NCBI GenBank assembly: GCA_029204225.1
Contig: CM055104.1
Location: forward strand, 50,726,132-50,790,131
Length of the DNA stretch: 64,000 nucleotides
Direction: 5' to 3'
Origin: Diphasiastrum complanatum
Taxonomy: Eukaryota; Streptophyta; Lycopodiopsida; Lycopodiales; Lycopodiaceae
Shown here: one piece after another, positions 1 to 12,902 of the stretch
Position numbering within the stretch: the first letter of the stretch is position 1
How the letters are laid out: each line of letters starts with the position of its first letter
The notes under the pieces: model-generated
Told to the model about the DNA's origin: nothing
The model's input: the letters and a program-made list of their open reading frames with translations, nothing else
Databases searched by the model: none
Position numbers and translations under genes: made by a program

Positions 1-1983
1 CCCAAGCACAACGTTGTGGGAAATCCATATTTGACATTTTTTTGGATTTAGAGAAATTTGATATTTGCGACATCTTTCAAATACTTTCTCCAATCGATCC
101 AAGTGGTCTGTATCTGTACTATGGACTCCCAGGTCATCCAAGTAAATTTCAAGGAATTTTTGTAGATAATCTTTAAAAGCAAATTGCATTACTCTTTGGA
201 AAGAACTTGGTGCATTACAAAGTCCAAACGACATTACTTTGTAGGCATAGGTGTCCCATTCTGTTGCAAAAGCTGTTTTGTGGCGATATGCAAATGCTAT
301 TTTAACCTGGTTGTAACCACTAAATCCATCCATGAAACTATAAGCTTCCGCTCCAGCAAGGCGATCCAAAATGCTTTCAGTAAAAGATAACAGAAAGTGA
401 TCCTTCCACGTCACTTTGTTCAAAGCCTTGAGATTCACACAAATTCTAAGTTTCTCATTTTTCTTAGGAACAATGCCAATCGATGAGATCCATTTGGTAT
501 GCTCAATCTCATAAATGAAATCGGCGTCAAGCAATTTCTGAAGTTCTTTCTTTATCAGATTTGCAACATTAGGATTACAGCGGTAGAACTTTGTAACCTT
601 TCGAACTGCATCAGGTACTAAAGGTATGGTATGTTCAATAACTGACGTCGGAATACCCTTCAAGTCTGGATAAGTCCATGCAAAGCAATCTTGATACTTA
701 ATCGGTAACATTTGGAGTGCTTGATACTGTTCAAGATTAAGTTGTGATCCAACTTGTACAATCTTTTCTTGTTCTCTTGGTTCAGCAAGATTCGTAGCCT
801 GTGTCCTAGCTGGGCCATCATAAACATCTTTCGATTCTGGCACCTGTTCTTCAGGTTCACGATGTGCTTTAGATAACATGATAACCACATCATCCAGTGT
901 ATAGCGTTTAAAATGTTCGGACATATCATGTTGTACACCATCTGCTTGTTCCTTTTCAAAAGGACTTCTTGGATCTTCGCTTAATCTTCTTAGCAGGAAT
1001 TGATCGTGGAGGTGATGACTTCCGAGATGATGGTGTCTTGCTAGAACTCTTACTTGTAGAATCATCCTCGATTTTTCCTTTGCCTTTATCCAATAAGGGT
1101 GGCACATTCGCTGAATCAATCTTTTGAGGAGGATTTTCCCATTTCAGGACCATATCATAATGTTGCTTGGCTTGTTTCTTCGTCATTGACTTTGTGATTC
1201 TGTCTTCCTTCAATATAACTGCTTTGGGCGGTTTTATTGTTGGTTCATCAAGAACATTACGCATCCATATGATTTAGAATCTGCTCATCAGTAAGTTCTG
1301 CATTGTCATCATAAGTCAAGGCATGACTCACAAGAATGAGGTCATCTTCAATCGGATCTGGTATAGGTTCTGTTGATATCCAAGCTACATTCAACACATT
1401 CAATGGAAAAGTGATCAGTGTATCCAAGGTTCAATCCAATAATGAAATTTCACTCAAATCTGACTGATTATCTTGTTGACACACATATTCAGCTATACAA
1501 TCAATTGTTGCAAGAGCTTCATTCCAGTTGACAGCATCCGTTTGAGAATTGTAATGGACTCCCAAATTTTTTCTCTGGTCGATCACAAGAATGATCTGTT
1601 GTTGATGAATCATAATCTTCTTTTTGGACCACTAGTTTGATAGTCCAAGTTATAGGATCAACTTTGACTGCACGTTCACGATTTTCAAAAGTGATTTTTC
1701 CAGTACCCCAATTATGAATTACTTGCGCAACTCGTTACCATGGACGTCCCAATAAGACTCGGTAGACATTTGGTGTTTTTGGTAAGTCCATTACTACAAA
1801 AGTAATGACGAACTGTACTCCCGCAATTCTAATAGGTATATCTTCAATCATTCCTTGCGGACAAACTGTTATTTGATCAGCTAGCTTAATGGCAAAAGTA
1901 GCAGACTTGATCTTTGTAAGGCCCCATTTTGCACATAGCTTTGTAGAAATCAAGTTAACTCCTGAACCGCCAACTATCATAGC
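1..1983 (-). pseudogene. Ty3/gypsy pol remnant (protease, linker, reverse transcriptase), broken
   Basis: Read on the minus strand this is part of a Ty3/gypsy polyprotein. At 1735-1980 lies a retropepsin-like segment with GGSGVN near its start and the VLLGRPW signature at its end. After a decayed linker (about 650-1730), the region 1-600 encodes reverse transcriptase blocks in the usual order: PKKNEKLRICVNLKALNK, SFMDGFSGYNQ, SFGLCNAPSSFQRVM and the catalytic box YLDD. The remaining RT, RNase H and integrase would lie beyond the window edge. No single frame covers the region, so it is inactive. The catalytic YxDD box is preserved, but stops and frameshifts separate the domains. Its protease N-terminus is cut where the copia LTR at 2006 begins, so the copia probably inserted into it. 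Confidence 0.85.
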
Positions 1984-2005
1984 TGCTTCCTTAGGAAATT
2001 GTCTA

Positions 2006-2356
2006 TGTTGTATCGGAAGAGTGATATTTTATTCGGTCTAGCTCTTTCGCGAATCATTCGCAACTAATAATTTGTCTAGCTGTTCTCAACAAATTATTCT
2101 TCCGGTGTGTTTTTTTTTTTGTTAATGTTTGGCTACATAATCAGAATTATCGTGATTTCTATCACTAACATTCTGTTCATTTTTTTATAGGTGTAGTCAT
2201 GCTTAGGGAATAAGTAATATAGCTCATTCCACTACGCACAAACACATTCCATTTGAGTTCATTTCTCGTTCGAGTTTCGAGTTTTTTTGTTTTTCGTGTT
2301 CGTCTTTCTTTTGAGCTATTTTCATCTCTCATTCTCGCACACCCTCCTTTCCAACA
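2006..2356 (+). repeat. 5' LTR of copia element Cop1
   Basis: A 351-bp sequence starting TGTTG and ending CAACA (perfect 5-bp inverted ends), directly followed by a primer-binding site. It contains TTTCGCGAATC near its start. The flanking 5 bases on the left are GTCTA; the partner LTR was not found, so the target duplication cannot be confirmed. Confidence 0.8.
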
Positions 2357-2368
2357 TGGTATCAGAGC
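2357..2368 (+). other. Primer-binding site (initiator tRNA-Met) of Cop1
   Basis: TGGTATCAGAGC is the standard plant copia PBS complementary to the 3' end of initiator tRNA-Met. It abuts the LTR end CAACA with no spacer and fixes the plus-strand orientation of the element. Confidence 0.9.
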
Positions 2369-2499
2369 TATTTTCATAGCCTGATAAGCTTCCACATTAC
2401 AAGACTCTACTAGCCGATAGAGTAATTGCCTTCTTGTTCTATAATTTTGTACTAGATTTTTATACTTAAGTCACTGATAGTTTTCCTGTCACCTCCCAT

Positions 2500-3655
2500 C
2501 ATGGAAAGCTTGATGGAGCCAATTACCATCTGTGGAAATTTAAGATGAAAACTATACTAATGGCTAAACAATTGTATGACGTTGTTACAGGTGCAGAAGG
2601 AAACCCGAAGCAGACGACGCAGCAATCGCCAGATGGAAGCTGAAGGATGGAAAGACTTTCGCGCTGATCATCCTGAACATTACGGATACTCAGATCGACT
2701 ATGTATTTGAGGCTTAGACATCAAAAAAAGTCTGGGGCATCTTGAGCACACTATACGAGGTGCGAGATATAGCTTCCAAGCTACATCTCAGGAAGAAATT
2801 TTACTCCCTCAAGATGGCGAATGGTGATTCCTTGCAGAATCACATCAATCAATTAAAGAACTTGCTAAGGCAAATGGCCACTATCGGATCTGTCATAGAC
2901 GATCAAGACGCAGTAAGGCAACTGCTTACACGCTTGCCATGCTCATACGATAGCTGGGTGATGATCATCACGACACATCCAGAACTGACTCTTTCGAGAG
3001 TCATTACAATGTTGTTGCAGGAAGACACGCGGAGGAACAAAGTCTAAAGTTCCTCAATTGATTCTCACGCCTTATACACCAACAAGAGCACGACTAAGCA
3101 GAAGAAGAAGAAAGGCCTGAAGCAATCAAAGCTAGACCAGAAACCAGCCCAGCACAAAGAACAGTTGAATCTATAGATGAAGAAGAAGTTGTTCTACAAA
3201 TACTACAAGTGAAACAACCACGAAATTCAAGACTGCCGGACACTGCAAGCGAAGAACAACAACAAGGGGCAGTCGAATCAAGTGGAAAATGCAGCTACAG
3301 AAGCTCCACAACCTATTCAAAAAACAGATCATGATGCCTTCATGACTAGCCATCAAGGAACATCCAATGACAATTCTTGGCTCCTGGATTCTGGAGCCAC
3401 TTAGCACATGACTAGCCTTATTGGCTGTTTCGAGTCCTATACACCTTACAGTACCCAGAAATATGTCTACCTGCTTTTCAAATGATCAATCTAAGGTACT
3501 CTCTAAAGTCTTGTATGTACCAATTTAACTATGAATCTTCTCTCTGTAAGCAGAATCATAGATCTAGGACATAGAGTAGAATTTGAATGTGATCAATGCA
3601 AAGTAGTTGATAGGACATGCAAGATTCTAGCACTCAAAAATGAAGAAACAAAAAA
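2500..3655 (+). pseudogene. Cop1 copia gag-protease, truncated
   Basis: Plus-strand copia coding sequence behind the Cop1 LTR and PBS. It begins with the gag N-terminus ([14 protein letters not shown]-type block near 2505-2550). It continues with the central gag domain at 2742-3047 (TLYEVRDIASKLHLRKKF, LTRLPCSYDSW, PELTLSRVITMLLQEDTRR), then a degraded zinc-knuckle region and the aspartic protease box LDSGAT near 3385. Its last recognisable part is a pre-integrase piece ending near 3640. Several stops (for example in the zinc knuckle and directly after DSGAT) show it is dead. Integrase, RT and RNase H are missing; another copia leader begins immediately downstream. A closely related pre-integrase segment occurs at 54403 onward. 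Confidence 0.85.
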
Positions 3656-3659
3656 TTTC

Positions 3660-4574
3660 TATTACCAAAGCTTTGCTAGCTTTCAGCCCTTTGCCTGACG
3701 AGAATGTTCGCGAACGTGAAAGTCAAAGGACACAAAGCGAAAATGTTTGCGAACACCCACGAGAAGACACAAGCACAAAAGATTCGCGAAAGAGAATCTT
3801 TCACGACACTGCAAGAGAAAGTCAGATGACGAAAATGTCAAACGACTCAAAAATTGTCGCGACACTCTTCTCTGCCCTCACGCTCCAAGAAGGACCAGCA
3901 AAATCATGCAAGTTCCCAGAAGTACAAATATCTAATCTGATAGCATGACGTCAGCAAATACACTTTAGGTCATGGCTAATATGCCACTCTTGTAATTTCA
4001 TGATTAGCTATAGATGATTAATCACTCTAATCTAGAAAGTTACAAGAGGCGACTATATACTTACTGGATGATACTTGATCTATAGACAGATACAAAAGAA
4101 GTAGTCTGTTGCTAGTAAGCAAGAAGACAAAAATATAGAATACATGTCCGCCTGCGTGCGAGACAATTCTGAATAGGATCTAAAGATCCACAAGTCCGCT
4201 AGTAAGCGAGACATTTACTCATAGGAGAACTGTATTTCTCTCACACCAGCGCATTGCGAGGATTTTCATGCAGTGCTTGAAGAATCAAAAAAATCAATAG
4301 ATGATTTTCTTACCTTGTATGATTTTGAATGGAAATTAGTCTGCTGTTATTCTTTGTATCTGATTTACTTGTTCATTTTAATTCCACACCCTGGTTTGAA
4401 TTTCGTTGAATGCTACATTTAATTTGTTAACATAGTATAGTAGTGTCTGTCTACATTCTGGAGGACTGTAGGAATGAATCAGCTGGTAGTGACCAACAAT
4501 CATATCTGAACTCCATCTGTTTCGCACGTTTCGCGTTCGTGAAATCAAATTCAGAGAGAAACATTTTGCATCGA
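3660..4574 (+). repeat. LTR-like leader of copia element Cop2, boundaries unresolved
   Basis: Non-coding stretch between the end of Cop1 and the Cop2 primer-binding site. It has several TTCGCGAA-type palindromes near 3708-3790 and ends in TTTGCATCGA just before the PBS, as expected for a copia 5' LTR. I could not find a partner LTR, so its start is uncertain. Confidence 0.5.
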
Positions 4575-4585
4575 TGGTATCAGAG
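4575..4585 (+). other. Primer-binding site of Cop2
   Basis: TGGTATCAGAG matches the initiator tRNA-Met PBS, with the following bases diverged. It lies about 110 bases before the gag coding region. Confidence 0.75.
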
Positions 4586-4689
4586 TCTGTCTTGTCATAA
4601 TCTGACATAGCCAAAGGCTATCAGATCCAAGAGGCCAAGCATTCAAACAATCAACCATCAACAAGTGAACAGACTTCAGCTTCAATCAG

Positions 4690-6990
4690 CAGCATACTAA
4701 GTAAGATCTGTACAATTCTGAATTCTTCAGGATCTAACTTTCTAGCCTGGAAAGTTAAGACATCTTTGATACTCAAGGGTGAAGGTTTATTCCCCTGGGT
4801 GGATGACTCAGAAAAAATGCCTACGACATCAGACAAAGAGCTATGCGAGTGGAGAGAAAAAAATGACAAGCCAATAGCCTTGCTATCTTTATCCATCGAA
4901 GATAGTCTCACGCTTGACCTGGTTACACTCTCCAAAGCTAAGGAGATGTGGGATGCACTGCTCACCAGATTTCAAATGAAATCAAGAACTCAAATAATGA
5001 TGCTGGAAGATCATCTGATGAACCTATAGTGGGAAGAGAAGGACCTCACTTCCTTTGTAAGGAAGATGAAAGATCTTTTTCTATCACTACACAACTCTGG
5101 AGCAGAGAATGTAGTGTCAACTGAGAAGTAGCTCACCTACCTGTTGAGAGCCTTACCCAGATCTTTCCAGACAACCAGAACCCTGCTCGCAAAAGATCCT
5201 ACCATGACCCTCAAAAAGGCGATTGTCGAGATTCGAGAGGAAGTGGAGGCTAGAGAACACCTTGATCACAAGGATGGTTTTGACCAGGCCTTCTACGACA
5301 ACAAAGAAAAGTCCAAGAAACAATTCAAGCCTAAGAGAGAGTCAAATCAAAGGTAGGATCGTGATCAACAAGCAGAGGGGACCAACAAAGGCAACTGGAA
5401 GAGCAAAGGGAGGTCAAAACAACAAGGTGGAGAAAAAAAGACTTGCGTGAGATGCAGAAGAGATGGGCACACAGTTGATAGGTGCTGGCTCAATCCAAAG
5501 ATTGAGGGCATCCACTGTCACAAGAAGGGTCACGCAGCCATAGACGGTCGTCTGAACCCAAGAAACAAATTAGCACAAAATAGACTAGAGAAGACAACAA
5601 TTTATCCTATGTTGAGGAGTTTGAGAGCTCAAAAATGGGCGAGGAAAGACCGAACAAAAAATTGTTCGACCGCCTACATCTATGAAAACGTGTGTGCGGC
5701 GTCTACATCTGACACACATGAGGTGATCCTAGATTCAAGAGCCACCTCACACTTCGTGACATCAAGACGAATAATGTCTAATTTCAGAAGTGCTGATCCT
5801 TCAAGATTTATAGTTCTTGGAGATGGATCCAAATATCAAGTGAACGGTATTGGTTCACTATGGCTCAACACCAATGGCAGAGACAGACGACTCAAAGACG
5901 TTCTATTCGTGCCTACACTGCAGCAGGACTTGCTTTCTGTAGCAAGAATAGCTGATGCAGGGATGCGTGTGACATTTTTTGATGAAGCATGCAACGTGAT
6001 TGATGCCAGTACCTGTACCCTGATCACTCAAGGTAGAAGAAAAGGTAATCTATATCACCTGAGGTACGCCTACTTGCAGATCAGATGCATCATACTCATG
6101 ATGAGTTGCCAAACACTATGTGGCACATGAGACTATGCCACATGAACTCAATGACACTTTACCAAGCAAGCCATCATCGAGTGATAACAGGGGTCAGCAT
6201 CTCGAATGCAACCAGTTTGACTACCTGTGTTGCATGTCTGAAGGGTAAGATGTCACGCACTCCATTTGTCAAAGACTCCTATAGAACGACCAAGAATTTG
6301 AAGTTATGCATTCTAACATCTGTGGACTTTTCAATGTGATCTCAGTAGGAAGTTCAAAGTATTATATAACATTCATTGATGATTATAGTAAATTTGCCAG
6401 AGTGTACTTTATTCAGAATAAATCTGAAGCACTTGATAAATTCATAGAATATGTAAATTGGGCAGAGAGATGCACAAGCAACAAAGTGAAACAGATTAGG
6501 ACAGATCGAGGTGGCGAATACATCTCGAATCGCTTCACTGACTTCTGTAGTGATCGTGGCATCATTCACAGAAGGACTGTAGCCTACACACCACAGTACA
6601 ACGGTGTTGTAGAAAGAAAGAATAGGACCCTGATGGAAGCTGTCAAATGCATGATGGCCTACTCGAAGGCTCCAAGAATATTGTGGGCTGAAGCAGTAGC
6701 TACAACCGCATACATCCAGAATAGGACAGGGAAGTCCAGTGTCCCTCATACACACCACACGAGTTATGGTGGGGTAGAAAACCCAACCTGTCTCACATTA
6801 GAATCTTTGGTTGTGCAGCTTATGCACATATTCCTGATAAGCTTCGAAAGAAGCTTGATGAGAAAGCCGAACATGGATTTTCTGGTAGGTTATGACAATA
6901 AGTTGAACTTTGAATTGTGCCTAAGTGTCACATTTCAAGGAAATGTGAAAAAGACAAAGTTGTTGCAAAATAGTTTAAATTGTTGAACTA
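4690..6990 (+). pseudogene. Cop2 copia gag-protease-integrase, broken
   Basis: Plus-strand copia polyprotein spread over three frames. The gag N-terminus (SGSNFLAWKVKTSLILKGEG) is at about 4725-4790 and the UBN2-like gag domain runs to about 5350. An intact CX2CX4HX4C zinc knuckle (CVRCRRDGHTVDRC) lies near 5440-5480, with a second, damaged knuckle after it. The protease box reads LDSRAT near 5735, so the catalytic glycine of DSGAT has become arginine. The pre-integrase domain is at 6085-6300 and the integrase core at 6306-6880. The first acidic position has changed (HSNICG instead of HSDICG), while RTDRGGEY and VVERKNRT keep the other two. RT and RNase H are absent: the frame ends near 6890 and joins an unrelated LTR fragment. 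It is clearly non-functional. Confidence 0.9.
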
Positions 6991-7312
6991 TGCTAGTTTT
7001 GCATTTTGGAAAAATGCGAAAAAGCTGACACTGTGACGAACATAGTTTATTTTTGCAGACTGTCGCGACACTTAGAGTATTTTTGTAGACTGTCATGAAA
7101 GTAATGTATTTCTGCATACTTGTTCTAAATGCTAATTTCGTGGAAGTCCTTGAAGATGGCCAAGTCTTCAATGACTTCAAATTATTAAACTTAACATCTG
7201 AATTTGAATTTATGATAGGATTGGTTACCCTTTGTTGGAGATCAGTCGGAAGCCCGTAGGCAGAAGCCCGTTGTAGACGTCATCAAATAAATTGGTTGTC
7301 TAAGTTTGTGAT
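6930..7312 (+). repeat. LTR fragment, inverted copy of 13400-13790
   Basis: This stretch, including GGAAGTCCTTGAAGATGGCC and GGATTGGTTACCC, matches the reverse complement of about 13400-13790, which belongs to a minus-strand LTR. Homology ends near 7312, so the LTR terminus is lost here. The two copies are diverged by many substitutions and indels. Confidence 0.75.
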
Positions 7313-7564
7313 TCTTGTAGGTATCAAATGAGTAGACGTAGATCAATGACCCTAGATCAATGATCAATAAACGTGCAGGAAGAATCATGAAATAGAAATT
7401 ATCATTCACCATGGAGACAACTGTGTTTATGGAATCGATAGTTCGAATCCTTGTGACTTCAAAGCTTGGATTAAGTAGAGCCACTATCGAATTATCGATG
7501 ATAGTTCGAATTCAATAGCCATAGTTCATGCATCGAGGAATTCATTCATCCCATTCAAGTTTGT

Positions 7565-7942
<378 letters not shown>

Positions 7943-9665
7943 CTCCTTCTTAAGAATGTATCTTTCTCTAAGATCTTATAGATGATTAGTAAAAACATTT
8001 CATAATTGATATAGGGAATAGTGTTCAATTGGATGCTTCACTATTACTTATACCAACTTTACATAACAAGATGGAGGAGTACTTAGAATCATAATGAATC
8101 TTTTTGAAACAGTAGCAAACATGTGTAAAATAAAACATATGAATGAGTGCATTTTTCCTCCTCCATACTACACTCACTTGGGTGTTTGAACCATGAGCCT
8201 TCCATGAATGAGCCTTCATTGTCATCTAAGAGATCTCCAACCATTGGAAACCTAGTAATAGGCGTCATAATGATGCTTCCTCTACTCCATTTTCATCATC
8301 AAAACTAGAAAAGAACACTAGTCCATCTTCAAGATCAAAATGACGTAAAACAATGAAACCACTTTCATCAAAACTCGACAATTTCCACACATTGACATGA
8401 AATTGCTCAAATATGAGATCAAATGAGTAAGGTAGGATATAAAATCTCTTCCTTGTTGTTCTTTTTCCCTTACTCAAGCCTTCAACAACCTACAAAAATA
8501 GATCCTTAATGCTTTGAGCTTTGCGTCCCATCTGGATGCCTTTTTGTAGCTCCAAATTGTCAATTTCTACTTGGTGTTAAAGAGACAAACTAAGACCAAC
8601 TATCTTGATCTTCCAAAAGGACATCATAATCTTTTCTCAAGAAAAAATTTACAGATCTCCCTCTCAATTATGTAACTGAGATCATACAAAGTCACACCAA
8701 ATCCCTTTTCCCATAGTGAGACAATGCCATCATCATAAAGCAAGAAATAGATGCTACGATTTCCTTCCAAAATGAAGTAGAATAGATAAAAACACACAAT
8801 CTAGATCATTCTTGCAAGACTCCCTCTTAATGATTGCATCACAAAAGGTAGAAGAAACTTTTTAGTAATGACTGCAATTTCTATGAAATTTCCCTCTCAA
8901 TTATGTAATTGAGATCATACAAAATCATATTGAATCCCTTTTCACTAACCATAGTGAAAAAATGCCACCATCATAAAGAAAGAGATAGACCCTATGATTT
9001 CCATTCAAGATGAAGTAGAATAGGTGAAGATAAGTTTCATATCTAATCCTTGCTCTCCACTTTGGGTACATTTCACTCCTCAATACACAAACAATCTAGA
9101 TCACCCTTGCAAGGTACTCTCTTAATGACTGCATGACAAAAGGTAGAAGAAATCTCTTCTTGCCTATCTTCCTCACCAAGGCCTTCAATTATATTCAACA
9201 TAGAATCAAATGAATTTTTCTCTTTATTGAAACATCTGACATTACTTGCATGCATACATTCTTCCTTTTGCATAGCATTTTCAACATCAGTAGCTTCATC
9301 AAAAAAATGTGAGAAAAGCAAAGGTTGTACCTTCCACAACTTGCTTACGCTTCTCAGCATATGTGAGCCTATTGGGCATTATGATGGGACCCACACAAAT
9401 GTAGTGGGCCCATTCATAGAAGAAGGCCATTGTCTTGTAAGTGCTGGGGAACTAGCATCCTACGTGTATAAGCCCAATCCAATGAGCATAAAAGTATTTT
9501 AGAACACAAGTTGTACATATTTAAATAGACATGGGCCTTGGAATTAATTCAAATTATGTTAGAGGCCCATAATCAAGTTTGTTAATAAGAAGCTAAAATG
9601 GCCCAAACTTGAACTCACATGAAAGTTGTGAGTTCCCTTTGTGCTTTCTTAGCACCCTAGACTTA
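7943..9665. other. Unassigned region with a 233-bp direct duplication
   Basis: No gene is recognised. A segment starting TCCCTCTCAATTATGTAA at 8658 is repeated at 8891 (offset 233). The shared text, including AATCTAGATCA and AGGTAGAAGAAA, continues to about 9165, and the second unit carries an extra insertion of some tens of bases. Minus-strand open stretches at 8265-8477 and 9073-9360 have no recognisable domain. The part from 9360 to 9665 has LTR-like composition but no confirmed partner. Confidence 0.5.
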
Positions 9666-9667
9666 GC

Positions 9668-10500
9668 CCTTGCCATTTTTGTAGGAATAGAGGACAGAAT
9701 GGAGGAAGAGAGAAGGAAATAGTTGTGGAACAACTCTCCCGTTCTTATGGGTTGCTACTAGCAAACGATAGTCTAAAAGATTGTTAATGCATAAATGGGC
9801 TCACAACTCAAGCGTTCTCATTTACAGGATCTTAAAAATTAATTCATACCCAAATAAAATGAGTACAGTCCACCAAAGAGTTTACAAGAGATGTGGTATT
9901 ACTGTAAACTAGATTCAGAACAAAGTTTAGTTCAGAATGTAAAAAATGATAATGCAGTGTGATACTGCAAATTCCTCAAGCATCAATGACAACCACCGTC
10001 TGATCATATACTAATGAGTCATTGACGTCCGTGATTTGATCAGAGTGAGTGAACAAGCGTGAACAAACAGTAAGAGTGTAATCAAATTACAACATCATAC
10101 ATTTATGTTAAACACAAATGAGGAGTGTGTTGCTTCTATATTACAATGAAGGCTTGAACAAGACTGAATACGTTACAGCCTAAAAAAAGAGGTGTAACTT
10201 GGATGCTCGATATCATTCTTTCTGTTGGCGGAGCATCACTTAGAGTGTGCGATGAGGGTGTATTTATACACCACATCCTTGTAGTTAATTACAATAAATG
10301 TCTATCTTACAACTACATATTTGTTGTAGTTGAAGCAGTTGAACTACAATGACGTATAATGACAGAATAACAGTTGTACATATTTAATTTTGGAAGTGTG
10401 GTATTAAGTTAGATAAAAATGACACTATCATCATAGACTATTAGTCATAAAAATAATTCAATCTACGAATTATTTATCTACAAAATTGACTTAGACGAAA
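9668..10500 (-). repeat. Copia LTR copy of the same family as 19345-20025
   Basis: The reverse complement of about 9680-10340 aligns with the plus-strand LTR at 19345-20025. Shared landmarks are CGCTTGTT.ACTCACTCTGATCA, a TATAAATA box, GAGTATGAATTAATTTTTAAGATCC, and GGGAGAG.TGTTCCACAA near the end. The copies differ substantially, so this is an older relative. Its right limit is unclear. It lies to the left of a minus-strand copia body and could be that element's 3' LTR, or an independent solo LTR. Confidence 0.65.
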
Positions 10501-10867
10501 ATAGAAAATAATGTAAACAACATGACATGACAATACTCAGTGTACTGGAATGAGTTTGATTAAGTCAAAAGTGTGTACATGTCCGAATGCAATCAAATGC
10601 ACGATCTCTTTGATACAATATTTTGAAAATAAGAGAGAGAGAGAGATCGAAAAATATGTGTTGTTCTATGAATATATGCATTGAGTCATAGGACGACTAG
10701 CTGATACACTAATTGATGAACATATATATGGATGCATTAATGATTATTTATGCATGGTAGTTGTACAACTAAAAGAATGCTTAATTGATGGATTTACAAT
10801 ATGGAGAGTTTGCAAAAATTGAATCCACCATTGCTTCTTACACTTAAAAAGTGCACTCTTGAGTCAA

Positions 10868-12830
10868 GTGATTATAAGGATAATGATGACCTGAGAAAAA
10901 TCCTCTGGCGACAAGTCGTGCCTATCTCATGTTGATGCTTCCATCTACATTGTACTTGACTTTGAAAATCCATTTGCAATCAACCATGTTTTTGCTAGCA
11001 GGTGATTCGATAATTGTCCATGTCTGGTTCTTGATAAGAGATGAATACTCTTTATCCATAGCTTCTTTCCAGAGATCTAAATTAGGTTGGCTGAGTGCCT
11101 CTTGGACAGTCGTTGGTTCCTGAACAAGGTAGGCTGCAGACTCATCGATATACCTCATAGGTGGTCTACTAGCTCTTGAAGATCTTTTGGGTAATAGAGG
11201 AAGTTGATCATTTCCATCATATTGTAGTTGTTGAACTGCAACATCATCATCTTCTGATTCGTCGTTGATTTGTTGTTCGTCAAAAGTAGAAGAGCTTGGA
11301 CCTTCAATGGGAATAGTCGACTGAGGAATTGGAAAATTCAATGTGTCAGGAGAATCTGAAAGGTCGGCTACATGGGAATTGCCTTTTCCTTTGAGATCTT
11401 GAAACTGATCTTCGATGAAGATGACATCCCAACTAGTGAATATCTTCGACTCAATGGAATCGAACATTGTAGGCTTGATCTGAAGTAGTGTAGCCAATGA
11501 AAACACATTTGATACTCTAGAAGTCGAGCTTCTTCCTGAGATCACGAGGTATTTGCGCAAATGCAGTACATCCAAAAACTCGTAGGTTTGATAAAGAAGG
11601 TTTGGTACCTGTCCAAACTTTGAATGGTGTTTTGTCTGAGAGACCTTTAGTAGGACAACTATTCTGAATACAGCCTCAGAAGTGTTGCATGTGATAACAT
11701 GCTCTTTGCCAATTCAACTAAGGTTCAGTTCTTTCTCTCAACAAGACCATTTGACTGAGGCGAATAGGAGGTAATTTATTGTTGCTCAATGCCGTTGTTA
11801 AGGCAATACTCCTTGAATTCGATGGAGATGTATTCTCCCCCGTTATCTGACCTTAGTGCTTTGATTTGTTTGCTAGTTTGATTTTTAGCACGCTCTTTGA
11901 ATTGTTTGAATTTGATGAAAGCCTTTATTTCTATTTAATGAAATAAGCAGCTGTTCTTTTGGAGAATTTGCCAATAAAAGTAATGAAATACTTTGCATCT
12001 AGCAATGAAGGAGTTTGCATAGGTCCACATATATCTGTATGAACAACATCTAACAGATTTTATGCTGCATGCCTATGGTTTGATCTAAAAGGAATCCTAG
12101 CCTGCTTTCCAAAGATGCAGCTATGATAGACAGGGAGATCGACCTTACTAGAAGGATAGTCGAGATCAAGAACCATGGATTGTCTAGACATGTTCAGAAC
12201 AGATGCATAATTCAAGTGTCCTAAGCAATGATGCCATAATAATACTTTATTGACTAGAACAGAGGTTTTCAAGACTTGACTAGACTCAGAATAACAATGT
12301 GCCAATCTATATAAGTAACCCTGCCTCTTGCTGAGTGCAAGGATCTTATTACTCCTATCAATAATTTTGCATTGATCAGATTTGAATTCTACTATATGAC
12401 CTAAATCTGTAATTCTACTTCCTGATAACGTATTTGTAGAGAGTTTAGGAATATACAAGACTTTTGATAGTAATTTGAATTGATCATGCTGGAATCACAA
12501 TCTTACAGTACCTTCACCTTCAATAGTGTGAGTACTATTGTCACCAAGATGAACAAATTTCTTCGTGCTATAAGACGTGTAGGAATTGAAAATCTCACGT
12601 TGATTGGTCATGTGTTGAGTTGCTCCTGAATCGGAAAACCATGAATCATCCAAAAATGCGCTTTGGTCTTTGACCATGAATGCGCCTTCGTCCACTTCGA
12701 CCTGGGGAGATGATGAAATTGTGTGTGCCTGTTGATCAGGTTGCTTGGCTGCATTCTTCGCTTGGAGAATTTGGTAATCCTTGATATCATGGTTATTACG
12801 CTTGCAATACCTGCAAAACATCTTCTTCTT
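10868..12830 (-). pseudogene. Minus-strand copia (CopD): zinc knuckle to start of RT, broken
   Basis: Read right to left. A gag zinc knuckle (CRYCKRNNHDIKDY, last Cys replaced by Tyr) lies near 12815, and the protease box [10 protein letters not shown] near 12620. The pre-integrase domain runs 12458-12060 (WHHCLGHLNYASV). A decayed integrase core (HTDICGPMQTPSL, later frameshifted) is at 12060-11700. The integrase C-terminus and linker run from 11575, with RVSNVFSLATLL and WDVIFIEDQF. The start of RT (VDCKWIFKVKYNVDGSIN) is near 10940, followed by a stop and then ARLVARGF to about 10870, where homology ends. Most of gag is missing, because the PBS at 12891 lies only some 60 bases from the zinc knuckle. 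RT catalytic motifs and RNase H are absent. Confidence 0.85.
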
Positions 12831-12890
12831 TGAATGTAGATTTGATGATTGTACTTGACTTTGAGTCTGGCACTGATACTATGAAAGAAT

Positions 12891-12902
12891 GCTTTGATAT
12901 CA
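12891..12902 (-). other. Degenerate primer-binding site of CopD
   Basis: GCTTTGATATCA is the reverse complement of a PBS with two changes from TGGTATCAGAGC. It is followed directly by TGTCGG, the terminus of the adjacent LTR. Confidence 0.55.
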
